A stretch of DNA of 30,604 nucleotides from CAYMFD01 sp964389475 (lineage in GTDB: Bacteria > Bacteroidota > Bacteroidia > Chitinophagales > Saprospiraceae). The DNA is taken from assembly GCA_964389475.1 (NCBI GenBank), contig CAYMFD010000035.1, positions 1 to 30,604 on the forward strand, in the 5' to 3' direction. This document shows, in pieces, positions 8,411 through 15,519 of this stretch. The translations under genes were made by a program, and so were the position numbers. The notes below the pieces were generated by a model, which saw only the letters and a program-made list of their open reading frames with translations, searched no databases and was not told where the DNA came from. Position 1 is the stretch's first letter, and each line of letters starts with the position of its first letter.

Positions 8411-9601
8411 TTATACCACGGGCAGACTTAGGTAGCCTTTAAAGTGCTTATCATCCTCAAACTCTGCATCCTTGTAGTCCGTAACGATATTGTACAGGGT
8501 ATCCCGCTCTAGCGGGTGGCGACCTACTAGACGGATCATTTTGACCAGCTGCTCCGTAGACATGGCGGGGTTTTGCTCTTCTGCGCCGGCCATACTGTAG
8601 ATCTTAGTCGTATCATCGATCGTACCATCTATGTCATCTACTCCATAGGCTAGTGACAGCTGCGCCGTATCGCGACCTATCATAGGCCAGTACGCCTTGA
8701 TATGGTCAAAGTTGTCTAGGTAGATACGCGAGATGGCATAGTTGCGCAGGTCTTCATGCACGACTGACTCTGCAACATGCGACATCTGATTGCCTTGGTT
8801 CCTAAACTTGAGTGGGATAAACGTCTGGAAACCTCCAGTCTCGTCCTGTAGGCTGCGCAGTTTGTCTAGGTGGTCGACACGGTGGCGATATTCCTCGATG
8901 TGGCCGTAGAGCATGGTGGCATTGGACCGTTTGCCTAGCTTGTGCCACACCCGGTGTATGTCGAGCCACTGCTCACCAGAGCACTTACCGCCAGCGATCT
9001 GATCCCTGATCTCAGGATGGAATATCTCTGCACCACCACCAGGCATACTATCTAGGCCTGAAGCTAGCATTCGCTCCATACCCTCCTGGTAGGAAATCTT
9101 CTCTTTCTTAAATATATAGTGGTACTCCACAGGAGTCAGTGCCTTGACGTGGAGGTCAGGGCGGTGCTTCTTGATAGAAGAGAAAAGGCTCTCGTAAAAT
9201 GGCACATCATACTGTGGTAGTACACCACCTACGATGTGAACCTCAGTGACTGGCTCGTCATCGTATTTTTTAATGATATCCATCATATCATCTAGAGAGT
9301 ACTCCCATCCCTCCTCACGCTTCTTGATAAGTCGGCTATACGAACAAAAAGTACAAGTATAGAGGCATACGTTAGTCGGCTCTAGGTGAAAGTTACGATT
9401 GAAGTAAGTCTTATCACCGTGCTTTTGCTCCCGTATATAGTTGGCTAGTATACCGCAGTAGCCAAGATCGGCTTCCTCATACAGATAGAGGCCGTCACTT
9501 TCTGTGATACGAGTACCATCCTTGACCTTTTGTGCTATATCACGTAGCCGGTCGTCAAGTGTAGGGTCCAATAGTAGTAGGTCAATATCTAGAGATTGCA
9601 T
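8411..9601 (-). CDS. mqnE: Aminofutalosine synthase MqnE (radical SAM)
   Basis: This radical SAM enzyme of the menaquinone futalosine pathway would join the MqnA product to the adenosine part of SAM to give aminofutalosine. The cluster-binding motif CLYTCTFC sits near residue 80 (Cys79, Cys83 and Cys86 from this start). It is preceded by HLEPTNV and followed by SYSRLIKKREEGW, typical of MqnE rather than of the close relative MqnC. EVHIVGGVLP and PGGGAEIF are the SAM-binding and barrel motifs. I chose the ATG at 9601 (396 residues). A GTG at 9619 adds six residues but lies inside the dyad at 9615-9649. Genes mqnA and a probable mqnP are in the same window. Confidence 0.9.
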   Translation of the reverse strand: MQSLDIDLLLLDPTLDDRLRDIAQKVKDGTRITESDGLYLYEEADLGYCGILANYIREQKHGDKTYFNRNFHLEPTNVCLYTCTFCSYSRLIKKREEGWEYSLDDMMDIIKKYDDEPVTEVHIVGGVLPQYDVPFYESLFSSIKKHRPDLHVKALTPVEYHYIFKKEKISYQEGMERMLASGLDSMPGGGAEIFHPEIRDQIAGGKCSGEQWLDIHRVWHKLGKRSNATMLYGHIEEYRHRVDHLDKLRSLQDETGGFQTFIPLKFRNQGNQMSHVAESVVHEDLRNYAISRIYLDNFDHIKAYWPMIGRDTAQLSLAYGVDDIDGTIDDTTKIYSMAGAEEQNPAMSTEQLVKMIRLVGRHPLERDTLYNIVTDYKDAEFEDDKHFKGYLSLPVV

Positions 9602-9614
9602 ATCCTTGCTTTGC

Positions 9615-9649
9615 GTCACTGTTACTAAAATACAACAGTATTTTGTGAC
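9615..9649. promoter_or_regulatory. Dyad-symmetric site upstream of mqnE
   Basis: AAAATAC (9627-9633) and GTATTTT (9638-9644) are inverted around a 4-base centre. An outer GTCAC (9615-9619) pairs with GTGAC (9645-9649), leaving a 7-base bulge on one side. An alternative dyad is ACTGTT (9618-9623) with AACAGT (9634-9639). It sits 13 bases upstream of the mqnE ATG. It could be an operator or an RNA hairpin in the leader; sequence alone does not decide. Confidence 0.4.
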
Positions 9650-9750
9650 AGGCTGTTGCTATAAATGATGCATATATTGGTTCTATGTAGAAGGCCGCGG
9701 AAAACGAGTCCTATCTGTAGATAATAGATGTACCTTTTGGTTTTCCAGCC

Positions 9751-10068
9751 AATGTCGGAAAGGCCCGACTGGCCTCCTTCTTTTGCTCAGATCAAAAGAA
9801 GGCAAAAATCATGTCTCCGTAAGGAGCTTCTTGACCTTACAGGTTCCTTGTAAAATTATTTTTTACTCAGTAAAGGCCAGCTTTCATCACTATACTAGCA
9901 AGGTCAAGACCGATCTAGAGTCGTATCAAAATTGCTTTTATTTTTCTAAGGTACAGAGTATTACAACCTATTGGCAAGCGCCATTCTACTTTATTGCACT
10001 AGGTTTTCACGAACTCCAATGAAAAATCGCACATTTTGTCACCTCTTGATCTAGCTCTGTACAGCGAC
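9751..10068. repeat. Dispersed non-coding repeat, copy A
   Basis: Three blocks in this intergenic stretch recur in the same order and at similar spacing at 16212-16518. Block 1 (9751-9775) is identical over 25 bases and contains the dyad AGGCC-cgact-GGCCT and the competing GTCGG/CCGAC. Block 2 (9899-9948) matches 44 of 50 bases without gaps, including the core ATCAAAATTGCTTTTATTTT. Block 3 (10021-10068) matches 42 of 48, including GAAAAATCGCACATTTTGTC and CTGTACAGCGAC. The sequence between blocks is mostly unlike. The frames crossing it are not homologous between copies, so it is not a gene. It lies between the 3' end of ctlX and the 5' end of mqnE. It may be a structured RNA, a binding array or a decayed mobile repeat. 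Confidence 0.75.
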
Positions 10069-10301
10069 AGTTAACCAAAGGCAGCCGATGACCTTTCATC
10101 TACTCCAAACAATTAACTTGTTTATCATCCGAATAAAAGACAGGTGTCCCAAGATATAGGCTCTGCTTAGGGATCGACCTACAAACACTTCTACCCACTC
10201 ATAAACCAATAGATCTCAAATTTTATCCTCTTGATACATCTTCAATCTACACTGCCACTGTCATAGCTCATCCCTAACAATTAATTGAGGCCTCCTCTAC
10301 C
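10069..10301. other. Intergenic stretch, nothing recognised
   Basis: This AT-rich remainder of the mqnE-ctlX gap shows no credible reading frame, RNA gene or strong hairpin. A short resemblance to copy B continues here (TTTCATCTACTCC near 10094, against TTTCATCCACTACC near 16545), so the repeat may extend some 40 bases further. No clear terminator for ctlX is seen next to its stop. Confidence 0.5.
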
Positions 10302-11207
10302 CTAAAACACCTCTGCCATCATACACCGAATACTACCGCCGCCTATCTGCTCGATGGCCGGTATATCGATATCCACGACGTCGCTACGCTGTAGGATGGT
10401 GTGCATCTGCTCATCCGTCATGCTGCTCCTAGCCTGTGACGACATAACTAGTAGAGGCTGCCCTGATCCGTCCAGTACCTGTAGCATATTGCCTGCATAG
10501 GCCTTGACCTGATCGAGACTAATATCGATAATCGTCTTACCTGATGCCTCTAGCTCTGCGACTATAGCCTCTCGCTCCGCCTCTACCGGCATACACTCCA
10601 GACATATGATGGCTAGATCACTACCCAGTGCCATGATGACATTAGTATGGTAGATGGGCAGACCATTTTCGTCCTCAGCCCTAAAGCTCACTTGCTTGTA
10701 CTTCATGAGCACACACCACTTATCTAGTAGGCGGATATCTGTACGTTCGCTGAGGCTAGCATATGCGATCTTGTTGATACGGTCCAGGATGAGGCTACCG
10801 GTCCCCTCTAGGAATAGGCCGTCCTCTTCGTAATACTCAAAAGCATATCGGCGATAGGCCGGTACTATGCTATCGATGATGGCCTCGCTGCGTTCGACAC
10901 GTCGATTAGCTGCAAACATCGGATAAGTAATCACGACACCGGGCTGATGAAAAGAGACCCAGTTATTGGGAAATATCGCATCCGGCTTAGCGGGTGAAGG
11001 GGTATCCTCGATGACGGTGACCTTGACGCCTCGTCCTCGCAGTGCCACTACTGCCCTATCAAACTCCGCCAGGGCCATCGCCGCAACGTCAGCGTCGGAT
11101 GTGTGCTGGGCTTCACTCTGAAAAGCATTATTGTCAGCCGTCTCCTGGTTAAACCCAAAAGAAGCCGGCCGTACCATCATGATATGGTTGGTCAACTGGC
11201 TACTCAT
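10302..11207 (-). CDS. ctlX: Citrulline/arginine deiminase-type hydrolase (CtlX-like amidinotransferase fold)
   Basis: This 301-residue protein belongs to the amidinotransferase/DDAH-like pentein superfamily, in the group named CtlX (citrulline utilisation hydrolase) or 'arginine deiminase-related protein'. The N-terminus has MVRPASFGFN. PDAIFPNNWVSFH near residues 74-86 supplies the Asp and Asn of the substrate site, EGTGSL is at about 133-138, YHTNVIM holds the catalytic His, and GGGSIRC ends with the nucleophile Cys295. It would hydrolyse a guanidino or ureido group; citrulline is the family guess, not proven here. The ATG overlaps the stop of the upstream aldolase by one base (TAATG), so the two are translationally coupled. 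Arginine or dimethylarginine as substrate cannot be excluded. Confidence 0.82.
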   Translation of the reverse strand: MSSQLTNHIMMVRPASFGFNQETADNNAFQSEAQHTSDADVAAMALAEFDRAVVALRGRGVKVTVIEDTPSPAKPDAIFPNNWVSFHQPGVVITYPMFAANRRVERSEAIIDSIVPAYRRYAFEYYEEDGLFLEGTGSLILDRINKIAYASLSERTDIRLLDKWCVLMKYKQVSFRAEDENGLPIYHTNVIMALGSDLAIICLECMPVEAEREAIVAELEASGKTIIDISLDQVKAYAGNMLQVLDGSGQPLLVMSSQARSSMTDEQMHTILQRSDVVDIDIPAIEQIGGGSIRCMMAEVF

Positions 11208-11863
11208 TATGCATTTGCCTTTCTGTGATCCTCTAGGAACTTGGCTAGGCCGATGTCTGTAAGTGGGTGCTTGAGTAGACCGAGAATGGCCTTGAGCGGA
11301 CAGGTCACTACATCTGCACCGTTCTTGGCAGCCTCTACGATGTGTAGCGATGAGCGAATACTAGCGGCTAGTATCTCCGTTTCGTAACCCTGTATAGCAT
11401 ATATCTCGGCGATATCACGGATAAGGTCCATACCATTCCATGTAAGATCATCTACACGACCTATGAATGGACTGAGGTAGGTCGCTCCCGCCTTTGCCGC
11501 AAGGATGGCTTGACCAGGTGAGAATACCAGTGTACAATTCGTACGGATACCCTCATTGGTAAATTGACTGATCGCTCGGACGCCTTCTTGTATCATCGGC
11601 ACCTTGACGACTATGTTAGGCGCTATATCGGCAAGAGCTCTACCCTCTGCGAGCATACCCTCATAGTCGGTACTGATGACCTCTGCAGATACGTCTCCAT
11701 CTGTCAGCTCAGATATGGCTTTGTAATGCGCCTTGACATTGGCATCACCCGTTATTCCTTCTTTGGCCATCAGGCTAGGGTTGGTCGTTACACCATCCAA
11801 AATACCAAGCGCAGCAGCCTCTTCTATCTGAGAAAGGCTAGCGGTGTCAACAAAAAATTTCAT
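11207..11863 (-). CDS. fsa: Fructose-6-phosphate aldolase / TalC-type transaldolase
   Basis: This 218-residue protein is a small TalC/FSA-type transaldolase, a class I TIM-barrel aldolase. It would transfer or release a dihydroxyacetone unit in the non-oxidative pentose phosphate route. It begins MKFFVDTASL and continues GVTTNPSL (residues 24-31). NIVVKVPM places the Schiff-base Lys at 87. TNCTLVFSPGQA and SPFIGRVDD are the usual active-site strands. The length is typical (about 215-220). Whether it acts as transaldolase or as a fructose-6-phosphate aldolase depends on a residue I cannot settle by eye, so the symbol could also be tal. It is the first gene of a coupled pair with the CtlX-like hydrolase. 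Confidence 0.9.
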   Translation of the reverse strand: MKFFVDTASLSQIEEAAALGILDGVTTNPSLMAKEGITGDANVKAHYKAISELTDGDVSAEVISTDYEGMLAEGRALADIAPNIVVKVPMIQEGVRAISQFTNEGIRTNCTLVFSPGQAILAAKAGATYLSPFIGRVDDLTWNGMDLIRDIAEIYAIQGYETEILAASIRSSLHIVEAAKNGADVVTCPLKAILGLLKHPLTDIGLAKFLEDHRKANA

Positions 11864-11915
11864 CTAGTCCGTTGTTATTATGTAAAAGTGGATAACACCC
11901 ATTAAGGTGCTGTCT

Positions 11916-12052
11916 AAGTGACCGCAAGATACAAGATGTTACTAGGATATAGTCACTTTTAGAGACGCTAGATCCATCATTTGATATCGATGGCTAAGTG
12001 ACCAGCTGACCACAGCGAAACATTATGCAAATAGCAGCACTACCGTGGTCAC
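11916..12052. repeat. Cluster of direct and inverted AAGTGAC/TGACCAC motifs
   Basis: AAGTGACC occurs at 11916-11923 and 11996-12003, with the inverse GTCACTT at 11952-11958. TGACCAC at 12007-12013 is inverted as GTGGTCA at 12045-12051. These form two possible stem-loops between the fsa promoter region and the 3' end of the SRP RNA gene. They could be operator half-sites or RNA hairpins. No gene is seen in this part. Confidence 0.4.
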
Positions 12053-12117
12053 ATGAAGATCCGTGTTGCTGATAAAAGCAATCACAATTTAAAACCAATC
12101 TTAGTGCTAGGGAAATG

Positions 12118-12216
12118 AAAAAAGCGAGGACACAGACCTAACCGCTCAACCCTCTACCCTTGCTGTATTTCTACCCTGGGGGAATTCAAGAGGAGCTGGC
12201 CGTCCGGCCCTCGCCG
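12118..12216 (-). ncRNA. ffs: Signal recognition particle RNA (small bacterial type)
   Basis: The minus-strand transcript has the SRP domain IV core CAGG-GUA-GAAA-UAC-AGCA (about 12178-12161). This is the arrangement of E. coli 4.5S RNA, CAGG-UCC-GGAA-GGA-AGCA: the symmetric internal loop, a 3-bp helix and a GNRA tetraloop. Flanking stretches CCCC/GGG and CUCCUCUU/AGAGGG continue the rod. The ends pair as GCGAGG (12214-12209) with CCUCGC (12129-12124), closing a helix that is followed by six T, which ends the gene. A promoter matching the Bacteroidota consensus lies immediately upstream. The size of about 99 bases fits the short bacterial form without an Alu domain. The RNA would bind Ffh and guide membrane-protein targeting. 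The exact 5' end is inferred from the promoter. Confidence 0.85.
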
Positions 12217-12220
12217 ACTG

Positions 12221-12250
12221 CAAAGGTACACGCTTTATCAAATCTTGCAA
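12221..12250 (-). promoter_or_regulatory. Promoter of the SRP RNA gene
   Basis: On the minus strand, TTG (12250-12248) is followed by exactly 19 bases and then TACCTTTG (12228-12221), a perfect TAnnTTTG -7 element. The paired 5' end of the SRP RNA begins about 6 bases further on, which fits a transcription start there. Confidence 0.75.
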
Positions 12251-12495
12251 GTCCTATGGATGGTATGTGAAGCTGCTATTACCGATTGCCTATGCAAGGC
12301 CCTTGACTACGATGATGTCTATGAAAAGAAGCTATCCCCACCCATGGCCTACTCGAATAAATGAGCTAGACTAGATCGCGGCGTCACAGGCTAGAAATAA
12401 TGGTGAGATAATATTGCAAAATTAACTAAGAGGCGAAGCGTAATATCTATTTTCGCCTATTATGATTATTAACCTACCTAATCAAACCTATTAAC

Positions 12496-13608
12496 ATGAT
12501 CATAGGCGTACCAAAAGAGATTAAAAACAACGAAAACAGGGTTGCTCTTACCCCTGCAGGTGCTAAAGAACTTGCAAAACATAGCCACAAAGTATATGTA
12601 CAGTCGACCGCAGGCCTAGGCAGTGGATTCGCTGATAGCATGTACGAAGAGGCTGGAGCTACCGTACTCGGGACCATCGAAGAAGTATACGATATAGCCG
12701 AGATGATCATCAAGGTTAAAGAACCGATCGAACCAGAGTACAAACTGATCAAGGAGAACCAATTGGTCTTTACGTACTTCCACTTTGCCAGTAGCGAGCC
12801 ACTAACCATGGCCATGCTCGAGAGTAACAGTATCTGCCTAGCCTACGAGACGGTCGAGCTACGAGATCGATCTCTCCCTCTACTCGTACCTATGAGTGAA
12901 GTAGCAGGACGGATGTCGATACAAAATGGTGCTAAGTACCTCGAGAAGCCAATGGGTGGACGTGGTATCCTACTCGGTGGTGTACCAGGTGTACGACCTG
13001 CCAAGGTGATGATCCTAGGTGGTGGTGTCGTAGGTACTAATGCTGCCAAGATGGCTGCCGGTATGGGAGCAGATGTCACAATGATGGACATCTCACTACC
13101 CAGACTGCGCTACCTCGATGATGTGATGCCGGCCAACGTCAATACCTTTATGAGTAATGAGTACAACATCAGATCTCTACTCTCTAGCCATGACCTCATC
13201 ATCGGTGCTGTACTCATACCGGGTGCCAAAGCACCACACCTTATCACACGAGACATGCTTAAGGATATGCTCCCTGGTACTGTAGTCGTAGATGTAGCGG
13301 TTGACCAAGGTGGCTGTATAGAGACTTGCAAGCCGACTACCCACCAGGATCCAACTTACGTAGTAGATGACGTCGTGCACTACTGTGTAGCCAATATGCC
13401 AGGTGCTGTACCCTACACAAGTACACTCGCCCTTACCAATGCGACCCTACCCTACGCGATCCAGTTGGCTAACAAGGGATGGAAAGCCGCTAGCGCTGCC
13501 AAACCAGAGCTAGCTCATGGACTCAATGTCGTACACGGCAAAGTTGTCTACCAAGGGGTTGCCGATGCCTTTGACCTACCGATGCACGATGTGTCTAGCG
13601 TGCTGTAG
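12496..13608 (+). CDS. ald: Alanine dehydrogenase
   Basis: This 370-residue protein is an NAD-dependent alanine dehydrogenase, which interconverts L-alanine with pyruvate and ammonia in the cytoplasm. It starts MIIGVPKEIKNNENRVALTP, the standard N-terminus with the substrate-binding Arg15. KVKEPIEPEY carries the Lys at about residue 75, and YFHFASS holds His96. The Rossmann nucleotide site is VMILGGGVVGTNAAKMAAGMGADV in the middle (about 171-194), followed by an Asp (MMD) typical for NAD. DVAVDQGGC and VANMPGAVP are further family marks. The length is usual. It has its own promoter region and a strong terminator, so it is probably a single-gene unit. Nicotinamide transhydrogenase subunit alpha is related but longer. 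Confidence 0.95.
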   Translation: MIIGVPKEIKNNENRVALTPAGAKELAKHSHKVYVQSTAGLGSGFADSMYEEAGATVLGTIEEVYDIAEMIIKVKEPIEPEYKLIKENQLVFTYFHFASSEPLTMAMLESNSICLAYETVELRDRSLPLLVPMSEVAGRMSIQNGAKYLEKPMGGRGILLGGVPGVRPAKVMILGGGVVGTNAAKMAAGMGADVTMMDISLPRLRYLDDVMPANVNTFMSNEYNIRSLLSSHDLIIGAVLIPGAKAPHLITRDMLKDMLPGTVVVDVAVDQGGCIETCKPTTHQDPTYVVDDVVHYCVANMPGAVPYTSTLALTNATLPYAIQLANKGWKAASAAKPELAHGLNVVHGKVVYQGVADAFDLPMHDVSSVL

Positions 13609-13640
13609 CACACACGCTTTGGCATCATACCATAAACAAC

Positions 13641-13678
13641 AAAGAGCCCTTGACGATATGACGCGTCAAGGGCTCTTT
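13641..13678 (+). terminator. Terminator hairpin of alanine dehydrogenase
   Basis: AAAGAGCCCTTGACG (13641-13655) and CGTCAAGGGCTCTTT (13664-13678) form a perfect 15-bp stem around an 8-base loop, 32 bases after the stop. The T run is part of the stem, and the A/T ends make it potentially active in both directions. Confidence 0.75.
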
Positions 13679-13690
13679 CATTACAGGCAT

Positions 13691-13720
13691 AAAAAAATGG
13701 GTGGTGCAATGCACCACCCA
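13691..13720 (-). terminator. Strong minus-strand terminator without an adjacent gene
   Basis: On the minus strand TGGGTGGTGC (13720-13711) and GCACCACCCA (13707-13698) form a 10-bp GC-rich stem with a 3-base loop, followed by seven T (13697-13691). The nearest minus-strand gene ends 270 bases upstream and has its own hairpin, so this one may end a separate transcript. Confidence 0.7.
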
Positions 13721-13766
13721 CAAACCTACCAGTAATAATTGTTGTCGTCTATATGTGTGTAGCGAC
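13691..13766 (-). ncRNA. Candidate small RNA
   Basis: On the minus strand TACCTTTA (13778-13771), one base off the -7 consensus, is followed by a possible 76-base transcript. It would hold a hairpin TGTCG-CTA/TAG-CGACA (13767-13743, one bulged base) and end at the strong T7 terminator. No TTG is found at the proper distance upstream, and no reading frame is present. It may instead be a backup terminator for the 13989 gene. Confidence 0.3.
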
Positions 13767-13927
13767 ATTGTAAAGGTACATCAACACCACACCTTGTTAG
13801 GCACCCAATACTTTTCAAATTGTGATCGCTAGTGCTATAAAAAACAATACAACCAACTCATCTACAGAAATTTACAATAAATGAATTGCCATGTAATGCA
13901 GCTATTAGAAGGCCCGATTTAATTAAG

Positions 13928-13962
13928 AAAGGGGTACGACCTATCTGATCGAACCCCTTTTT
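13928..13962. terminator. Bidirectional terminator next to the 465-residue protein gene
   Basis: AAAGGGGT (13928-13935) pairs with ACCCCTTT (13953-13960), extended inward by CGA/TCG past one A-A mismatch. T-rich tails lie on both sides (TTTTT on the plus strand, TTTCTTAATT on the minus). It sits 29 bases past the stop of the minus-strand gene, which it most likely ends. Bases 13735-13927 otherwise hold only the candidate small RNA start. Confidence 0.65.
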
Positions 13963-13988
13963 AATTCTAGTCTACAGACTGTAGTTAC

Positions 13989-15383
13989 TTACGCCTCCAC
14001 TTTCTTTTTACGCTTAGTCTTAAACAACTCCTTGAGGTCTTTAAGGCGCATAAAGCCGAGATCCTCGAATGTTGAGACCACAAACTTCTTGATATCTTGG
14101 TAATCTCTACCGCGCTTATCTGTGTATGTCTTGATCAGGCGCTTGACATAACGTAGACTCAACACCTTAACCTCTTGGGTAAACCGCTCATTAGCGAACA
14201 ATTGTATGTATATGGTAAAGACTTTATTAATCTCAAAGTAGTCCTGGTACTCTGTAGGCGTTAGATTATTAAGTACCACCGCGAAGTACTCAAAGATGGT
14301 AGATCTCACGCATTCGTTTTGTGGAGAGAGTCCCTCGTTACTATCGACGAAAACTCGCACGGCCTCAATTACATCTTCGTGCACATAGCCTACGCTATGG
14401 ATCTTATCGGTAAGATCGTAATACTTAGACAGCATGTCTTCGATACCCTTGTTGACATGTAGCGACATACGCTTATCCATGTCTGGCGTCACAGTAACCT
14501 GCTTGCTATTGTGCAGTGCCTCTAGCCTCGTAAAGTACTCCTCTTCAAATCGAGTAGCATTCCCTCGTATATAGTCTAGCGCCTCGATGTAGAGCTTTTG
14601 TCCGTCTTTCTCGAGCTCGTAGTACATACCTACAGTCATCAATAGATCTAGGAACTCCAGCTCAGACCTAAACTCTTTGTTGCCGAGCAATGTATTGATC
14701 TGACCATGTAGGCTACTATTGTCGAAGTCACCAGTAGCACGGTAGGTCAAAAACTCAACCGTCTCCTGTGTCCTTGTCTTAAGCTCACCTATTGAAGTCG
14801 GGAAGCTGGCAGACTGGTAATTGAGACTCTCGAACTGCTTGCGATATTTTTTGAGACCTATCCTCCTAAACTTATCGGTGCGGTATTTCTCTAGCTTCTG
14901 AGACTCTAGGAAGTACTTGACTCGCTTATTGGTGATATCATTGAGGAAGTTGGTAATATATATATCACTACTCAGGGCAAAACCGATCTGTATCGACTGA
15001 CCGATACGACGCTTGAGCACATCGAAATTGGCATTATTAGATATAGCGGCCAGTACCGTCTTAAAGTGATCCTGCGGACGTACATACTTGACGCGAGTAT
15101 CGTCAACCGCACCTCTTAATACACTGTAGCCAAGTATTCTAGGCAGATATAAACCCTCAAATCCCTCATCTAGCAGCGCATCCTCCAGCTCTACTAATTG
15201 CAATGGATCTACCGCTGCTACCTGCGAGTACAAATCGTCTATCTGTGGCTCATAAGCCTCATATAAGGCCCGATAATCATCATCCTCCTCCGTATCGAGG
15301 TAGGTGGCTAGCTCCTGTGATGCTTGCACGGCGCCTTTGATGTTGTCTAGTGTGAGTTGATATTTTTTGTCTAATGCTTCCAT
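13989..15383 (-). CDS. Conserved-looking hypothetical protein
   Basis: I do not recognise this protein. From the ATG at 15383 it has 464 residues; a TTG at 15392 would add three residues (MLY) and is less likely. It is mostly charged and predicted helical, with no signal peptide, no membrane span and no obvious nucleotide-binding or metal motif. The first 100 residues are rich in Asp and Glu, and the C-terminus ends in a basic tail (KTKRKKKVEA). Regularly spaced helices around residues 330-450 could be a helical-repeat scaffold, but that is a guess. It lies downstream of rpsP on the same strand, with the rpsP terminator between them, so it probably has its own promoter. The clean composition and the full-length frame with a terminator support a real gene. 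Confidence 0.75.
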   Translation of the reverse strand: MEALDKKYQLTLDNIKGAVQASQELATYLDTEEDDDYRALYEAYEPQIDDLYSQVAAVDPLQLVELEDALLDEGFEGLYLPRILGYSVLRGAVDDTRVKYVRPQDHFKTVLAAISNNANFDVLKRRIGQSIQIGFALSSDIYITNFLNDITNKRVKYFLESQKLEKYRTDKFRRIGLKKYRKQFESLNYQSASFPTSIGELKTRTQETVEFLTYRATGDFDNSSLHGQINTLLGNKEFRSELEFLDLLMTVGMYYELEKDGQKLYIEALDYIRGNATRFEEEYFTRLEALHNSKQVTVTPDMDKRMSLHVNKGIEDMLSKYYDLTDKIHSVGYVHEDVIEAVRVFVDSNEGLSPQNECVRSTIFEYFAVVLNNLTPTEYQDYFEINKVFTIYIQLFANERFTQEVKVLSLRYVKRLIKTYTDKRGRDYQDIKKFVVSTFEDLGFMRLKDLKELFKTKRKKKVEA

Positions 15384-15415
15384 GTATAACAACGAGTTAT
15401 GGTTAGGTCATATTT

Positions 15416-15455
15416 AAAAAGAACCCAGTAAGACAATTAAGCCTTACCAGGTTCT
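15416..15455 (-). terminator. Terminator of rpsP
   Basis: Read on the minus strand, AGAACCTGGTAAGGC (15455-15441) pairs with GTCTTACTGGGTTCT (15434-15420) in a 15-bp stem with three G-U pairs and a 6-base loop. It is followed by TTTTT (15420-15416 with overlap). It lies about 65 bases past the rpsP stop. Confidence 0.75.
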
Positions 15456-15519
15456 AAATTTCGTATTTTGATCCGTTTAAGAATCGTAAATATACGTCAA
15501 TAAACGTATATGTTGTAGA

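Noticed and set aside
9783..10022. 79-codon plus-strand frame inside repeat copy A
   Set aside because: No family resemblance; the homologous stretch in copy B has no matching frame, so it is chance.
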